Assembly (NCBI GenBank): GCA_963920525.1
Contig: OY986438.1
Span: 99,249,349 to 99,313,348, forward strand
Direction: 5' to 3'
Origin: Dichetophora obliterata
Lineage: Eukaryota; Arthropoda; Insecta; Diptera; Sciomyzidae
Length of the DNA: 64,000 bases
The translations under genes were made by a program, and so were the position numbers. Positions 43,123 through 54,400 of the stretch are shown piece after piece. The notes beneath the pieces are model-generated. The model saw only the letters and a program-made list of their open reading frames with translations. It was not told the origin of the DNA and did no database searches. Numbering within the stretch: position 1 is the first letter of the stretch; the number at the start of each line of letters is the position of its first letter.

Positions 43123-45665
43123 CTTAAAAATGCTTACGAACGCTGCCCCCGCCACGACGTAAAAATCGTGCTTGGTGACTTCAACGCTAAGGTGGGCAAG
43201 GAAAATATTTTTGGTCCAACAGTCGGAAAGTTCAGCCTCCACGACAACACCTCCGATGACGGAAAGAGGCTGATTGACTTCGCCGCAGCACGAAACATGG
43301 TCGTAAGTAGCACTAGATTCAAGCATCTCAATATTCATAAAGCCACCTGGATGTCCCCTGATCAAAAAACAAAAAATCAAATTGATCACGTTTTGATCGA
43401 CGGAAGGCACTCTTCCAGTGTATTGGATGTACGCACGATCCGTGGTGCAAACATTGACTCGGATCACTATCTTGTTGCAGCCAAGATCCGTACACGTCTG
43501 TGCGCAGCTAAGAATACACGCAACCCTACACAGAGAAAGCTAGACGTCGACAAGCTGCAATCGAAACAGACAGCCGATGCTTTCGCCACTCGACTCTCAC
43601 TCCTGCTTCAAAGCACTCCTCCAATCGATGATATATGCGCGCAGTGGACACACATTTCCAACTCCATGCGTGCGGCTGCTGAAGAGGTGATTGGCTACCA
43701 ACGCCCTCGCCGAAACCAGTGGTACGACCAGGAGTGTCGCAACGCCACTGCAGAGAAAGACGCCGCCTACAAAGCCACACTGCAGTCGGTTGTAACGCGT
43801 GCTGCTAAGGAGCGATACAAAGAAAAGAGGAGGGAAGAGAGACATATTTTCAGGCGGAAAAAAAGAGAGGCAGAAAAGCGCGAGCAAGAGAAGATTGAGA
43901 TGTATGGCGACAGGAATGAGGCCCGAAAAATTTTCGAAAAAATAAGACGCCTTGCCGATGGTTTTAAAACCGGGGCCTCTTCCTGCAAGGATGAAAACGG
44001 GAATCCAGTGACAGATGTCCAGAGTACACTGACGTTATGGAGGGAACGCTTCTAAATGGCGACGCTGACAACAATCCCGCCAATAGAGATGATATTCCGG
44101 AAACCCCAATTGCGGATGACAGCGTCGAGGTTCCGCTGCCCGACTATGATGAAGTTCTGACAGCTATAGCTCGGCTTAAAAATAACAAAGCCGCGGGAGC
44201 TGATGGCTTACCTGCTGAGCTGTTTAAGAACGGAGGCGAAGCTCTACTTAAATGCATTCACGAGTTTCTATGCAGAATATGGTCGGAAGAATGCATTCCG
44301 AACGATTGGAATCTCAGTGTGCTCTGCCCAATCCACAAGAAAGGCGATCCCACTATTTGTGCCAATTACCGTGGGATAAGCCTTCTTAATATCGCATATA
44401 AGGTCCTGTCGAGCGTTTTATGTGAAAGATTGAAGTTTACAATGGTAAACAAACTGATCGGACCTTATCAGTGTGGCTTCAGACCTGGAAAGTCTTCCAT
44501 CGACCAGATTTTCACGCTACGACAAATCTTGGAGAAGACTCAAGAAAAACAAGTCGATACCCACCATCTTTTTGTCGACTACAAAGCCGCCTTCGACAGC
44601 CCAATAAGGAAGCACCTGTACTCCACCATGTCTGAATTTGGTATTCCTGCAAAACTAATAAGACATTGCAGGATGACACTGAGCAACACCAGCAGCGCAG
44701 TTAAAATCGGGAAGGACCTCTCCCCACCATTTATTACCAAACGAGGTTTCAGACAAGGTGATTCCTTATCGTGCGACTTTTTCAACCTAATGATGGAAAA
44801 GATCATCCGAGCTGCTGATCTGAGACGTAGTGGCACAATATTCTACAAGAGTGTTATGCTGCTTGCGTATGCTGATGACATAGATATCATTGGCCATAAT
44901 ACGCGCGAAGTCAGTGCAGCATTTTCCAGATTAGAAAGAGAGTCAATTCGAATGGGTCTGTCAGTGAACGCAGATAAGACGAAATACTTAGTGACAACAA
45001 ACAAACAGTCCCAGCGTCTTGGAACCCACGTTACCGTTGACAATACCTCATTCGAGGTTGTGAAGAACTTCGTTTATCTGGGATCCAGCATTAATTTAAC
45101 CAACGACATCAGCATTGAGATCAAACGAAGAATAACTCTTGCCAACAGGTGTTACTTTGGGCTCAGTAGGCAATTGAGAAGCAGAGCCCTCTCTCGACGA
45201 ACGAAAATCACGCTCTATAAATCGCTCATCATGCCCGTCCTACTTTACGCATCACAAACCTGGACGCTGAGCAGTTTAGATGAAAAGACTTTAGGAACAT
45301 TCGAGAGAAAGATTCTTCGTAAGATCTACGGACCAATCTGCGTCAATGGCGAGTACCGAATACGGTGGAATGATGAACTGTATGAGCTGTACGCTGACAT
45401 CGACATAGTCAAGCGCATTAAAATCGAGCGGCTTCGCTGGCTTGGTCATGTTCAGCGCATGAAAGACGATGCTCCAGTGAAGAAAACATTCGATTCAGTA
45501 CCCAGCAGCGGTCAACGCAGAAGAAGGCGACCGCATCTTCGTTGGAAAGACCAAGTAGAGGACAACCTGACGAAGCTTGGAATTTCCAACTGGCGCCAGC
45601 AAGCGAAAGACAGAAATGGCTGGCGCAAATTCTTAGATGAGGCCAAGACCGACATACGGTTTTAG
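43123..45665 (+). pseudogene. RTE-like endonuclease/reverse transcriptase, truncated and frameshifted
   Basis: Retrotransposon polyprotein for target-primed reverse transcription. The 5' part (43123-44052) begins in the endonuclease domain, in frame from the element edge: Val-Leu-Gly-Asp-Phe-Asn-Ala-Lys-Val-Gly, later Asp-Ser-Asp-His-Tyr-Leu-Val. A basic coiled-coil-like linker follows (about 43790-43940). A single frameshift near 44040-44055 separates it from the RT frame (to TAG 45663-45665). RT blocks seen are Phe-Val-Asp-Tyr-Lys-Ala-Ala-Phe-Asp and Tyr-Ala-Asp-Asp (44868-44879). The C-terminus has the RTE-type Trp-Leu-Gly-His-Val-Gln-Arg-Met and Arg-Arg-Arg-Pro-His-Leu-Arg-Trp motifs. No RNase H. 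One frame break plus loss of the N-terminus makes it non-autonomous. Confidence 0.88.
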
Positions 45666-45687
45666 CGCCAACTAAGTAAGTAAGTAA
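43123..45687 (+). mobile_element. 5'-truncated RTE-like non-LTR retrotransposon
   Basis: Flanked by an 11-bp duplication GTGTTCTACGC (43112-43122; 45688-45698) that is single in the uninterrupted copy of the host repeat (41724 region, GTGTTCTACAC). The 3' end is a short (AAGT)n tail instead of poly(A), as is common in RTE elements. Starts inside the endonuclease domain; about 2.56 kb. Confidence 0.88.
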
Positions 45688-45814
45688 GTGTTCTACGCAT
45701 ATAGTCTAAATACACAAAATCTGGAGCTTCTAGCATGACCCTAGCCAAAGTTATGACGCAAAAACAAAACACCCTTTCATATAACTTATATGCCAATTAA
45801 AATCTTTGAAGCAA

Positions 45815-46075
45815 GATTTGAAAATTAGTATTATTAGTACCATGAGCGCCAATTTCACTACTTTTAAAAAATGTTTATGACAAAAAACTTAATTGTGCCC
45901 CTATAAGCTATATATCGTTACAAAGGTGGTTTAATCACCTTTCATTTGGTATGCTTAACAAAAAATCGTAACTCACAGATTTTGAGAATTTTTGATTTGA
46001 AAATTAGTATTATTAGTACCATGAGCGCCAATTTCACTACTTTTAAAAAATGTTTATGGCAAAAGTCTTAATTGT
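45815..46075 (+). repeat. Direct repeat of about 80 bp, 179-bp period
   Basis: GATTTGAAAATTAGTATTATTAGTACCATGAGCGCCAATTTCACTACTTTT... occurs at 45815-45900 and again from 45994, nearly identical. Non-coding. Confidence 0.8.
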
Positions 46076-46529
46076 GCACTCAAAATTGTGCCAAAAACAA
46101 AATTCGAATCAAAAGTTAAACTCGTCAAAAAAAAAATTGTTGCTTTTTTATATGCATATGTATGTATTTCGTCTTTTTTATTTGATAAAAAAGTTTTAAA
46201 AACTTTCGGGCGGAAAATTTTGAAAACCTTGGACTACCCAAAAACCAGAAACTGTACTACCCGAAAAAATTTCAAAACGGCAGCCCTGGTCGGGTAGCTT
46301 TGCACATCTATACTCTCCCATATTGAGTATGTATAGAGCACACTGAAAACAACCCAGTGGTAAATGGACCCATGATAAATACATTGTAGCTGCGAGGCCT
46401 ACAAAGCCTGTACACAATTCTGATTTACATTTGTTCGGGCATGGCCGATAAACCACTGATGAAATCTACCTTACACAGTTAACCGCTTTTTGCAGAAATC
46501 TTACAAGACTTTAGGTGATTTTTTTGGTG
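46076..46529. other. Non-coding DNA, no gene seen
   Basis: No supported gene. A CCCGA(A/C)(A/C)-rich stretch near 46205-46305 has weak internal inverted similarity (CGGGCGG / CGGGTAG) but no clear element. Confidence 0.4.
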
Positions 46530-47294
46530 CTCTGATTTATTTGTATTTGTATTTATTCATAAGACATTAGTACAAATAAGAACTAAGTTCTTTTACAGAA
46601 CAACAAGTAAAAATACCTATAAATAAGTTAAGATAATAAACAAATTGTTTAGATATAACAACAAATTAATAATAGTGACTATAAACAAGACAATGAATTA
46701 CATTCGATAATGACTAAGAGATTAATAATTAAAAAAAACAAAATAAAAAATATTGTATCAAAAAATATAAGAATAATAATATGAATGAAGAATGAGGATA
46801 TGTAAAGATAAAAGAGAAAGGATAGAAAAATAAATTAAGTTTAAGAAGTTAAGATGTTGAGAAGTGAGTTAAAATAGATTGCCTAAAATTTACCGCGCGT
46901 TTGATTTCTCTTAAGTTACGTGGTAACGCATTCCACAGTGTTATGGCATTAATGAAAAAAAGAGTGGAAGAAGTTAGAGAGCCATGTCTTGGAATTATAA
47001 GTATCTTGCATCTTCTAGACAAACTGAACTGCAGTTTTTCATATAGGTAATAAGGAGTTACTATGTATTATTTTATGAAGGTAGATACAGTTTCTAGCAT
47101 TTAAATAATCAACCAAACTGCACCCAAGTAATGCATTTCTGAAGTGAGAGAGGTGGTCAAACTTTTTTAAGCCGAAAACAAACATTGCAGAATTAAATAA
47201 ATGTTTAGTGGACGGACTGTCAAAAGCAAACATACCGACAGACGGATAATGTGGAATACAGGTAAATAGACGGACATTTAAAAATTCAGAGGAA
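46530..47294 (-). mobile_element. 3' end of a CR1/L2-like LINE
   Basis: The minus strand runs from the chimeric junction at about 47295 down to an ATACAAATACAAATAA tail at 46531-46547, a short tandem 3' tail typical of CR1/L2-like elements. It encodes the last part of a reverse transcriptase (separate entry). The 3' UTR is about 300 bp and very A/T-rich. Confidence 0.6.
46849..47294 (-). pseudogene. C-terminal end of a LINE reverse transcriptase, frameshifted
   Basis: The minus-strand frame from the junction reads Phe-Gly-Leu-Lys-Lys-Phe-Asp-His-Leu and Asp-Tyr-Leu-Asn-Ala-Arg, and stops at 47039. A +1 shift at the stop restores a conserved end: Tyr-Glu-Lys-Leu...Ile-Ile-Pro-Arg-His-Gly and Ala-Ile-Thr-Leu-Trp-Asn-Ala-Leu-Pro-Arg, ending at TAA 46849. 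The 'LWNALP' block near the C-terminus is characteristic of jockey/CR1/L2-type RTs. It does not match the R1-like ORF2 further up the window, so two different LINEs are fused here. Confidence 0.65.
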
Positions 47295-47655
47295 TCCTTA
47301 ACCCGAGTAATATAATCGGACAATTTTTTGTTATCAAGTTTTCTGACGTTCCATCTTGGGAAATTTGCATCTTCTACACTCATATTTGGACGTTCATCTA
47401 TATTAAATGAGATATACTGGTGGTCACTTAAGGTGAGATCTTCCAGCACTATCCAATTCATGTTTTCATTGTAGAGGTTTGTCGTTCCAAAGGTGATGTC
47501 GATAATACTACCACCTGTACCTCTCCGAAAGGTAAGTTTGTCTCCGATATTAAATATCGTAAGACTAAGACTAGCAACCATTTCACACACTGTAGTACCC
47601 TTTTTATCCATTTTTTTGGAGTTCCATTCTGTAGATTTACTATTGAAGTCTCCTC
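47295..47655 (-). mobile_element. R1-like element, fragment C (endonuclease part only)
   Basis: 361 bp nearly identical to the endonuclease region of copies A and B. It begins right at a (GATA)n tract (5' truncated) and ends at about 47295, where an unrelated LINE 3' end follows in frame. Contains the Arg-Arg-Gly-Thr-Gly-Gly-Ser-Ile-Ile-Asp and Leu-Ser-Asp-His motifs. The open frame 47039-47611 is a chimera of this fragment and the other LINE. Confidence 0.9.
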
Positions 47656-47720
47656 CTATCTATCTATCTATCTATCTATACCATCTATACTATCTATACT
47701 ATCTATCTATCTATCTATCT
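47656..47720. repeat. (TATC)n / (GATA)n microsatellite, imperfect
   Basis: About 65 bp of CTAT tetramers interrupted by ACC/ACT steps (CTATACCATCTATACTATC). Lies between the poly(A) tail of copy B and the truncated 5' edge of fragment C. Confidence 0.95.
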
Positions 47721-47849
47721 TTTTTTTTTTTTTTTTGTTGGACGTAGTGATAGCGCGCTATCATCTAGTGGCCCCACGATACTCCACCAGCTCCACCCCG
47801 GAACCGCGTCAGCATTTCATCAGGACGGGGGTTTGATTTCGTAAGATTC

Positions 47850-50800
47850 CTACGTCCTCCTTAAGCAAGGAGGTTCGGAACTACTGAAGTTTCTCTCCTT
47901 TAATATTTTATTTATGTGTCTTTCACACAAAGTCCATGCATGTTCAGATTTTAGCATTTCGTTCAACAGATTCTCTTCAGTTAATGTAACACCTAGCATA
48001 TCATTTAAAGCTCGTCTCTCCTCCAACCACTTTTCACATTCGAAAAGTATGTGCTTTGCATCTTCTTCTAGCGCTGCGCATGAATCACAGCTGCTTATTT
48101 CATTAAGTTTAAATCTATGCAGGTATTTGTTAAAACTACCATGGTTTGTCATAGCCTGAGTCAGAAAATATCCCATGCTTCCATGTCGTCTTTCCAGCCA
48201 GACTTTTATATTGGGGATAAGGCTATATGTCCAGCTCCCGTTCATGTTTTGATTCCAACGTTCTTGCCATTTAGTCACTACATTGTCCCTGGCATTAATT
48301 TTTATTTCTGAAATTTTTTTCTTTCGCTCTTGTGTATTAGTGTTCGCCCAACTTATAAGTTTAGTTTGGGTATATATTTCTTCTCTTTCCAGTATTAATA
48401 AGTCTATTGGTGGCAGACCTGCAAGCACTAAAGCCGCACTTGTGGACACTGTACGGTACGCTGATATAATACGGAGAGCACTAACTCTCTGTGCTTTCTG
48501 TAGTTCCCTCATATTATTCTTCAGATTCAGTGCCCTGACAAAGGTTGGAGCAGCATAAAGAAGCTGGGAGTGTACTACGCTGTTTATTAATTTTCTCATC
48601 TGCGGCCTTGGGCCACCACAGTTTGGCATTATTCTGGCCAATGATGCTGCCGTTCGCAAAGCTTTGTCACGAATATTTACTACGTGCTGTCCAAAGCTAA
48701 GTTTGTCATCTAATTGCACACCCAAATAGCATAAGCTTCGTTTAAAGGGTATCTCTCTATCTTGTAGACGTATTTTCGGTATTTTGAAGACCCTACGATC
48801 TGTCACTAGAATTGCTTCCGTTTTTGGAACTGCAAGTTTCAAACCGTTTCTTCGCAGCCATCTGTTACAACGACATAAGCTATCGTTTACCACTATCTCG
48901 ATTAATTCGGCAGTTCGCTGGTTTACTACCAGAGCAATATCATCAGCGTAACCTATTAGTTTTGCACCTTCTTGTAATTCCAAATTCAGTAGACCATCGT
49001 ACATTACATTCCACAGGAATGGTCCTAATACTGAGCCCTGAGGTACACCTGCTGTTATTTGGTGCTCTTTTATACCATTTTCCGTCTCATAGATTAAAAT
49101 TCTGTTATCCAGATAGTCTGATACTATGTTAAAGAGATAGTTATCTAAACGTCGGTTTCTGAAAGCTTGTAGTACTACTTTCCACTTTACTGTGTTAAAA
49201 GCATTTTTAACATCTAGTGTTATTATTGAGCAGTATTCTCCTGTTGTTTTGGCCTGTATAGCTTTATTGCATACTGCGCTAATGGCATCAACTGTACTCT
49301 TCCCTTTGCGGAAGCCATGTTGCATAGGGGATAGTCCGCCAAGGTCATCTATGCGCTCTTCCAAACGTTTTAGCATTACGTACTCTAATAATTTTCCTAG
49401 TGAATCCAACATACAGAGTGGTCTATAGGAACTAGGCTCATTTAATGGTTTATTTCCCTTTCGTAACAAAACTAACTTTTGTATTTTCCATTTAGCTGGA
49501 AAGATTCCGTTTATTAGACATGAATTGAAGACTTCAAGTAAAAGATCTGGCCATATCTCACATACTACTTTTATGACCTCATTTGGTATACCATCTGGTC
49601 CTGGGCTCTTACCTATTTTTAGTTTACTACATGCATGTGTAATGTCATCTACGTTCAGAGGGATGAAACCTTCGACTTGATAATTTGGTTCTCTTTTTAG
49701 CCCATCTTCATCGAATGGAAATAGTGTTTCTACTATTGTTGTTGCCCACACTGGTTCTTTAATGCCGGGTATAGGTTTAATGCTACCAAGCTTTTTCATC
49801 ACAATTTTGTACGGTTTGCCCCATGGGTCGGAATCTATTTCGTTACATAGCTCTGTCCAGCATCTTTTCTTACTCTCTTTTATGGCTGTTCTTAAGGTTT
49901 TACGTGCCGTTTTATACTCAACCGTTAAGAGCTGGTTATCATAGTTTCGTGTTGACGCTCGACGTGCTGCAAGGCATTTCGCCCTCAACTCACGTATTTT
50001 AGCATTCCACCAGTATACTGGGCGCTTGTTATTGTATTTTTGAGCTCTTGGCATTGCGACATTACACGCTTTTGTGAGTATCTTCGTCAGCGACTCTGCG
50101 GCATTTTCTACATTTATATTTTCGGATTGGTTATCCATATTTCTATCCTTAGCCCGAGTAATATAATCGGACAATTTTTTGTCATAAAGTTTTCTGACGT
50201 TCCATCTTGGGAAATTTGCATCTTCTACACTCATATTTGGACGTTCATCTATATTAAATGAGATATACTGGTGGTCACTTAAGGTGAGATCTTCCAGCAC
50301 TATCCAATTTATGTTTTCATTGTAGAGGTTTGTCGTTCCAAAGGTGATGTCGATAATACTACCACCTGTACCTCTCCGAAAGGTAAGTTTGTCTCCGATA
50401 TTAAATATCGTAAGACCAAGACTAGCAACCATTTCACACACTGTAGTACCCTTTTTATCCATTTTTTTGGAGTTCCATTCTGTAGATTTACTATTGAAGT
50501 CTCCTCCAATGATCACTTTATATTTTGAGGACCTGATAGAAACATCAAGTATGTTAAGGGCTTCTGCAAACAAATTAAAGTCTATATTTGGTGAAAAGTA
50601 GCAACTATATACCCTAATTTTGCCCACTGTGACATATACGAAGCCAGCGTTGCTTTCATCAACTTCGCTTATTATTAATCTTCTGTTTCTTACCATGATG
50701 GCTGCGCAATGGTTTTTGTCTTCGTACCAAACTTGAGATGGTGGGTTTCTGTACGGTTCGCTTATTAAAAGTATGTCTGCATTAATCTCTGTCGCCTTCT

Positions 50801-50864
50801 GTATCATCAGGTCTTGCGCTTCTCTACCCCGTCCTAGATTGATCTGTAGAAATTTCGTGATCAT
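47850..50864 (-). CDS. R1-like ORF2 (endonuclease + reverse transcriptase), copy B, intact
   Basis: 1004-residue polyprotein that nicks target DNA and reverse-transcribes the element RNA. Domains match copy A: APE-type endonuclease (Asn9, Glu36, Asp122, Asn124, Asp197-His198), RT with Thr-Leu-Asp-Val-Lys-Asn-Ala-Phe and Tyr-Ala-Asp-Asp, and a C-terminal Cys-Cys-His-Cys motif. It lacks one Asn-Val-Glu repeat present near residue 252-254 of copy A. Other differences: Ile for Met at 185, Tyr for Asp at 227, Tyr for Phe in Pro-Ser-Ser-Tyr-Arg, Arg for Cys in Glu-Glu-Arg-Ile, Asn for Lys and Asp for Asn near the zinc motif. It begins in an ATGA overlap with the end of ORF1. No RNase H. The frame is open, but ORF1 is truncated in this copy. 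Confidence 0.95.
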   Translation of the reverse strand: MITKFLQINLGRGREAQDLMIQKATEINADILLISEPYRNPPSQVWYEDKNHCAAIMVRNRRLIISEVDESNAGFVYVTVGKIRVYSCYFSPNIDFNLFAEALNILDVSIRSSKYKVIIGGDFNSKSTEWNSKKMDKKGTTVCEMVASLGLTIFNIGDKLTFRRGTGGSIIDITFGTTNLYNENINWIVLEDLTLSDHQYISFNIDERPNMSVEDANFPRWNVRKLYDKKLSDYITRAKDRNMDNQSENINVENAAESLTKILTKACNVAMPRAQKYNNKRPVYWWNAKIRELRAKCLAARRASTRNYDNQLLTVEYKTARKTLRTAIKESKKRCWTELCNEIDSDPWGKPYKIVMKKLGSIKPIPGIKEPVWATTIVETLFPFDEDGLKREPNYQVEGFIPLNVDDITHACSKLKIGKSPGPDGIPNEVIKVVCEIWPDLLLEVFNSCLINGIFPAKWKIQKLVLLRKGNKPLNEPSSYRPLCMLDSLGKLLEYVMLKRLEERIDDLGGLSPMQHGFRKGKSTVDAISAVCNKAIQAKTTGEYCSIITLDVKNAFNTVKWKVVLQAFRNRRLDNYLFNIVSDYLDNRILIYETENGIKEHQITAGVPQGSVLGPFLWNVMYDGLLNLELQEGAKLIGYADDIALVVNQRTAELIEIVVNDSLCRCNRWLRRNGLKLAVPKTEAILVTDRRVFKIPKIRLQDREIPFKRSLCYLGVQLDDKLSFGQHVVNIRDKALRTAASLARIMPNCGGPRPQMRKLINSVVHSQLLYAAPTFVRALNLKNNMRELQKAQRVSALRIISAYRTVSTSAALVLAGLPPIDLLILEREEIYTQTKLISWANTNTQERKKKISEIKINARDNVVTKWQERWNQNMNGSWTYSLIPNIKVWLERRHGSMGYFLTQAMTNHGSFNKYLHRFKLNEISSCDSCAALEEDAKHILFECEKWLEERRALNDMLGVTLTEENLLNEMLKSEHAWTLCERHINKILKERNFSSSEPPCLRRT

Positions 50865-51255
50865 TTTCTTGCTTTATTTCTTCTGTTGATTGCACACGCT
50901 GTACTACCAATATAATGCTGAGAATTTATTGAGCCACTTTCATGGCATAGTATGCATCTCGTTTCCGCTTTGCATTCTTTAGCTTTGTGTCCCGGATTAC
51001 AGCATTTTCTGCATAGATTGCTTCTATCTGTCCCTTTACACTGGCTCGAAATATGACCCTGTTCTAGGCACCTGAAGCATTTCTGAACTCTAATCTTACT
51101 CCTCAGCCTACACATAACCCATCCTACTCTGACTTGCCTCGTACGGAGTAGTGGAGCTGCTAAGTGCTCAGGTAGTTGAACGAGCGCTTGTTTGGTTCCT
51201 CCAAACGATGTTCTAAAATTTAATATTTTGAACGTTGTGGGTTCTTCTACTTTTG
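50861..51255 (-). pseudogene. R1-like ORF1, copy B, truncated to its zinc-knuckle end
   Basis: The C-terminal ~130 codons of the nucleic-acid-binding ORF1 protein, in frame from the (GATA)n junction to TGA at 50861. Keeps all three Cys-His motifs (Cys-Phe-Arg-Cys...; Cys-Arg-Lys-Cys...; Cys-Ile-Leu-Cys...). The N-terminal ~335 residues found in copy A are missing. One visible change near the end is Arg for Ile in Ala-Ile-Asn-Arg. It cannot make a full protein. Confidence 0.93.

Positions 51256-51349
<94 letters not shown>
51256..51349. repeat. (TATC)n / (GATA)n microsatellite, about 23 perfect units
   Basis: Uninterrupted TCTA tetramers over about 94 bp. Located exactly between the poly(A) tail of copy A and the truncated 5' edge of copy B. 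Confidence 0.97.
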
Positions 51350-51352
<3 letters not shown>

Positions 51353-51484
51353 TTTTTTTTTTTTTTTTTTTGTTGGACGTAGTGATAGCGCGCTATCATC
51401 TAGTGGCCCCACGATACTCCACCAGCTCCACCCCGGAACCGCGTCAGCATTTCATCAGGACGGGGGTTTGATTTCGTAAGATTC

Positions 51485-54400
51485 CTACGTCCTCCTTAAG
51501 CAAGGAGGTTCGGAACTACTGAAGTTTCTCTCCTTTAATATTTTATTTATGTGTCTTTCACACAAAGTCCATGCATGTTCAGATTTTAGCATTTCGTTCA
51601 ACAGATTCTCTTCAGTTAATGTAACACCTAGCATATCATTTAAAGCTCGTCTCTCCTCCAACCACTTTTCACATTCGAAAAGTATGTGCTTTGCATCTTC
51701 TTCTAGCGCTGCGCATGAATTACAGCTGCTTATTTCTTTAAGTTTAAATCTATGCAGGTATTTGTTAAAACTACCATGGTTTGTCATAGCCTGAGTCAGA
51801 AAATATCCCATGCTTCCATGTCGTCTTTCCAGCCAGACTTTTATATTGGGGATAAGGCTATATGTCCAGCTCCCGTTCATGTTTTGATTCCAACGTTCTT
51901 GCCATTTAGTCACTACATTGTCCCTGGCATTAATTTTTATTTCTGAAATTTTTTTCTTTCGCTCTTGTGTATTAGTGTTCGCCCAACTTATAAGTTTAGT
52001 TTGGGTATATATTTCTTCTCTTTCCAGTATTAATAAGTCTATTGGTGGCAGACCTGCAAGCACTAAAGCCGCACTTGTGGACACTGTACGGTACGCTGAT
52101 ATAATACGGAGAGCACTAACTCTCTGTGCTTTCTGTAGTTCCCTCATATTATTCTTCAGATTCAGTGCCCTGACAAAGGTTGGAGCAGCATAAAGAAGCT
52201 GGGAGTGTACTACGCTGTTTATTAATTTTCTCATCTGCGGCCTTGGGCCACCACAGTTTGGCATTATTCTGGCCAATGATGCTGCCGTTCGCAAAGCTTT
52301 GTCACGAATATTTACTACGTGCTGTCCAAAGCTAAGTTTGTCATCTAATTGCACACCCAAATAGCATAAGCTTCGTTTAAAGGGTATCTCTCTATCTTGT
52401 AGACGTATTTTCGGTATTTTGAAGACCCTACGATCTGTCACTAGAATTGCTTCCGTTTTTGGAACTGCAAGTTTCAAACCGTTTCTTCGCAGCCATCTGT
52501 TACAACGACATAAGCTATCGTTTACCACTATCTCGATTAATTCGGCAGTTCGCTGGTTTACTACCAGAGCAATATCATCAGCGTAACCTATTAGTTTTGC
52601 ACCTTCTTGTAATTCCAAATTCAGTAGACCATCGTACATTACATTCCACAGGAATGGTCCTAATACTGAGCCCTGAGGTACACCTGCTGTTATTTGGTGC
52701 TCTTTTATACCATTTTCCGTCTCATAGATTAAAATTCTGTTATCCAGATAGTCTGATACTATGTTAAAGAGATAGTTATCTAAACGTCGGTTTCTGAAAG
52801 CTTGTAGTACTACTTTCCACTTTACTGTGTTAAAAGCATTTTTAACATCTAGTGTTATTATTGAGCAGTATTCTCCTGTTGTTTTGGCCTGTATAGCTTT
52901 ATTGCATACTGCGCTAATGGCATCAACTGTACTCTTCCCTTTGCGGAAGCCATGTTGCATAGGGGATAGTCCGCCAAGGTCATCTATGCACTCTTCCAAA
53001 CGTTTTAGCATTACGTACTCTAATAATTTTCCTAGTGAATCCAACATACAGAGTGGTCTAAAGGAACTAGGCTCATTTAATGGTTTATTTCCCTTTCGTA
53101 ACAAAACTAACTTTTGTATTTTCCATTTAGCTGGAAAGATTCCGTTTATTAGACATGAATTGAAGACTTCAAGTAAAAGATCTGGCCATATCTCACATAC
53201 TACTTTTATGACCTCATTTGGTATACCATCTGGTCCTGGGCTCTTACCTATTTTTAGTTTACTACATGCATGTGTAATGTCATCTACGTTCAGAGGGATG
53301 AAACCTTCGACTTGATAATTTGGTTCTCTTTTTAGCCCATCTTCATCGAATGGAAATAGTGTTTCTACTATTGTTGTTGCCCACACTGGTTCTTTAATGC
53401 CGGGTATAGGTTTAATGCTACCAAGCTTTTTCATCACAATTTTGTACGGTTTGCCCCATGGGTCGGAATCTATTTCGTTACATAGCTCTGTCCAGCATCT
53501 TTTCTTACTCTCTTTTATGGCTGTTCTTAAGGTTTTACGTGCCGTTTTATACTCAACCGTTAAGAGCTGGTTATCATAGTTTCGTGTTGACGCTCGACGT
53601 GCTGCAAGGCATTTCGCCCTCAACTCACGTATTTTAGCATTCCACCAGTATACTGGGCGCTTGTTATTGTATTTTTGAGCTCTTGGCATTGCGACATTAC
53701 ACGCTTTTGTGAGTATCTTCGTTAGCGACTCTGCGGCATTTTCTACATTTTCTACATTTATATTTTCGGATTGGTTATCCATATTTCTATCCTTAGCCCG
53801 AGTAATATAATCGGACAATTTTTTGTCATCAAGTTTTCTGACGTTCCATCTTGGGAAATTTGCATCTTCTACACTCATATTTGGACGTTCATCTATATTA
53901 AATGAGATATACTGGTGGTCACTTAAGGTGAGATCTTCCAGCACTATCCAATTCATGTTTTCATTGTAGAGGTTTGTCGTTCCAAAGGTGATGTCGATAA
54001 TACTACCACCTGTACCTCTCCGAAAGGTAAGTTTGTCTCCGATATTAAATATCGTAAGACCAAGACTAGCAACCATTTCACACACTGTAGTACCCTTTTT
54101 ATCCATTTTTTTGGAGTTCCATTCTGTAGATTTACTATTGAAGTCTCCTCCAATGATCACTTTATATTTTGAGGACCTGATAGAAACATCAAGTATGTTA
54201 AGGGCTTCTGCAAACAAATTAAAGTCTATATTTGGTGAAAAGTAGCAACTATATACCCTAATTTTGCCCACTGTGACATATACGAAGCCAGCGTTGCTTT
54301 CATCAACTTCGCTTATTATTAATCTTCTGTTTCTTACCATGATGGCTGCGCAATGGTTTTTGTCTTCGTACCAAACTTGAGATGGTGGGTTTCTGTACGG

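Larger units (their letters stand above)
40707..45819 (+). repeat. Tandem duplication of about 1.1 kb, second copy split by an RTE element
   Basis: Copy 1 (40707-41856) and copy 2 (42138-43122 plus 45699-45819) share nearly identical sequence from CAGGAGTTAAATTCG to CTTTGAAGCAAGATTT. Copy 1 has an extra stretch of about 46 bp near 41357-41409. Each copy also contains two related sub-units (AATTTCCTCCCAAA...TCTTCGCTAAGTTAG...GATTGACGAATT). No coding. The unique spacer 41857-42137 separates the copies. Confidence 0.85.
47721..51255 (-). mobile_element. R1-like retrotransposon, copy B (5' truncated in ORF1)
   Basis: On the minus strand it starts abruptly inside ORF1 at 51255, directly after a (GATA)n tract, and runs through a complete ORF2, a short 3' UTR (47737-47849) and a poly(A) tail (poly-T at 47721-47736) that touches another (GATA)n. 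It is nearly identical to copy A. The visible ORF2 differences are six amino-acid changes and a 3-residue indel. Confidence 0.95.

Noticed and set aside
48812..49132. Plus-strand frames inside the R1-like ORF2 copies (also 52447-53315)
   Set aside because: They occur at the same places in both copies, opposite to a clearly coding minus-strand ORF2, and show no domain.
1244..51349. CRISPR-like arrays
   Set aside because: Repeats here are contiguous microsatellites, minisatellites or transposon pieces without regularly spaced unique spacers, in a eukaryotic genome.
51192..51479. Ser-Ile-Tyr-Leu repeat protein
   Set aside because: Translation of the (TATC)n microsatellite.
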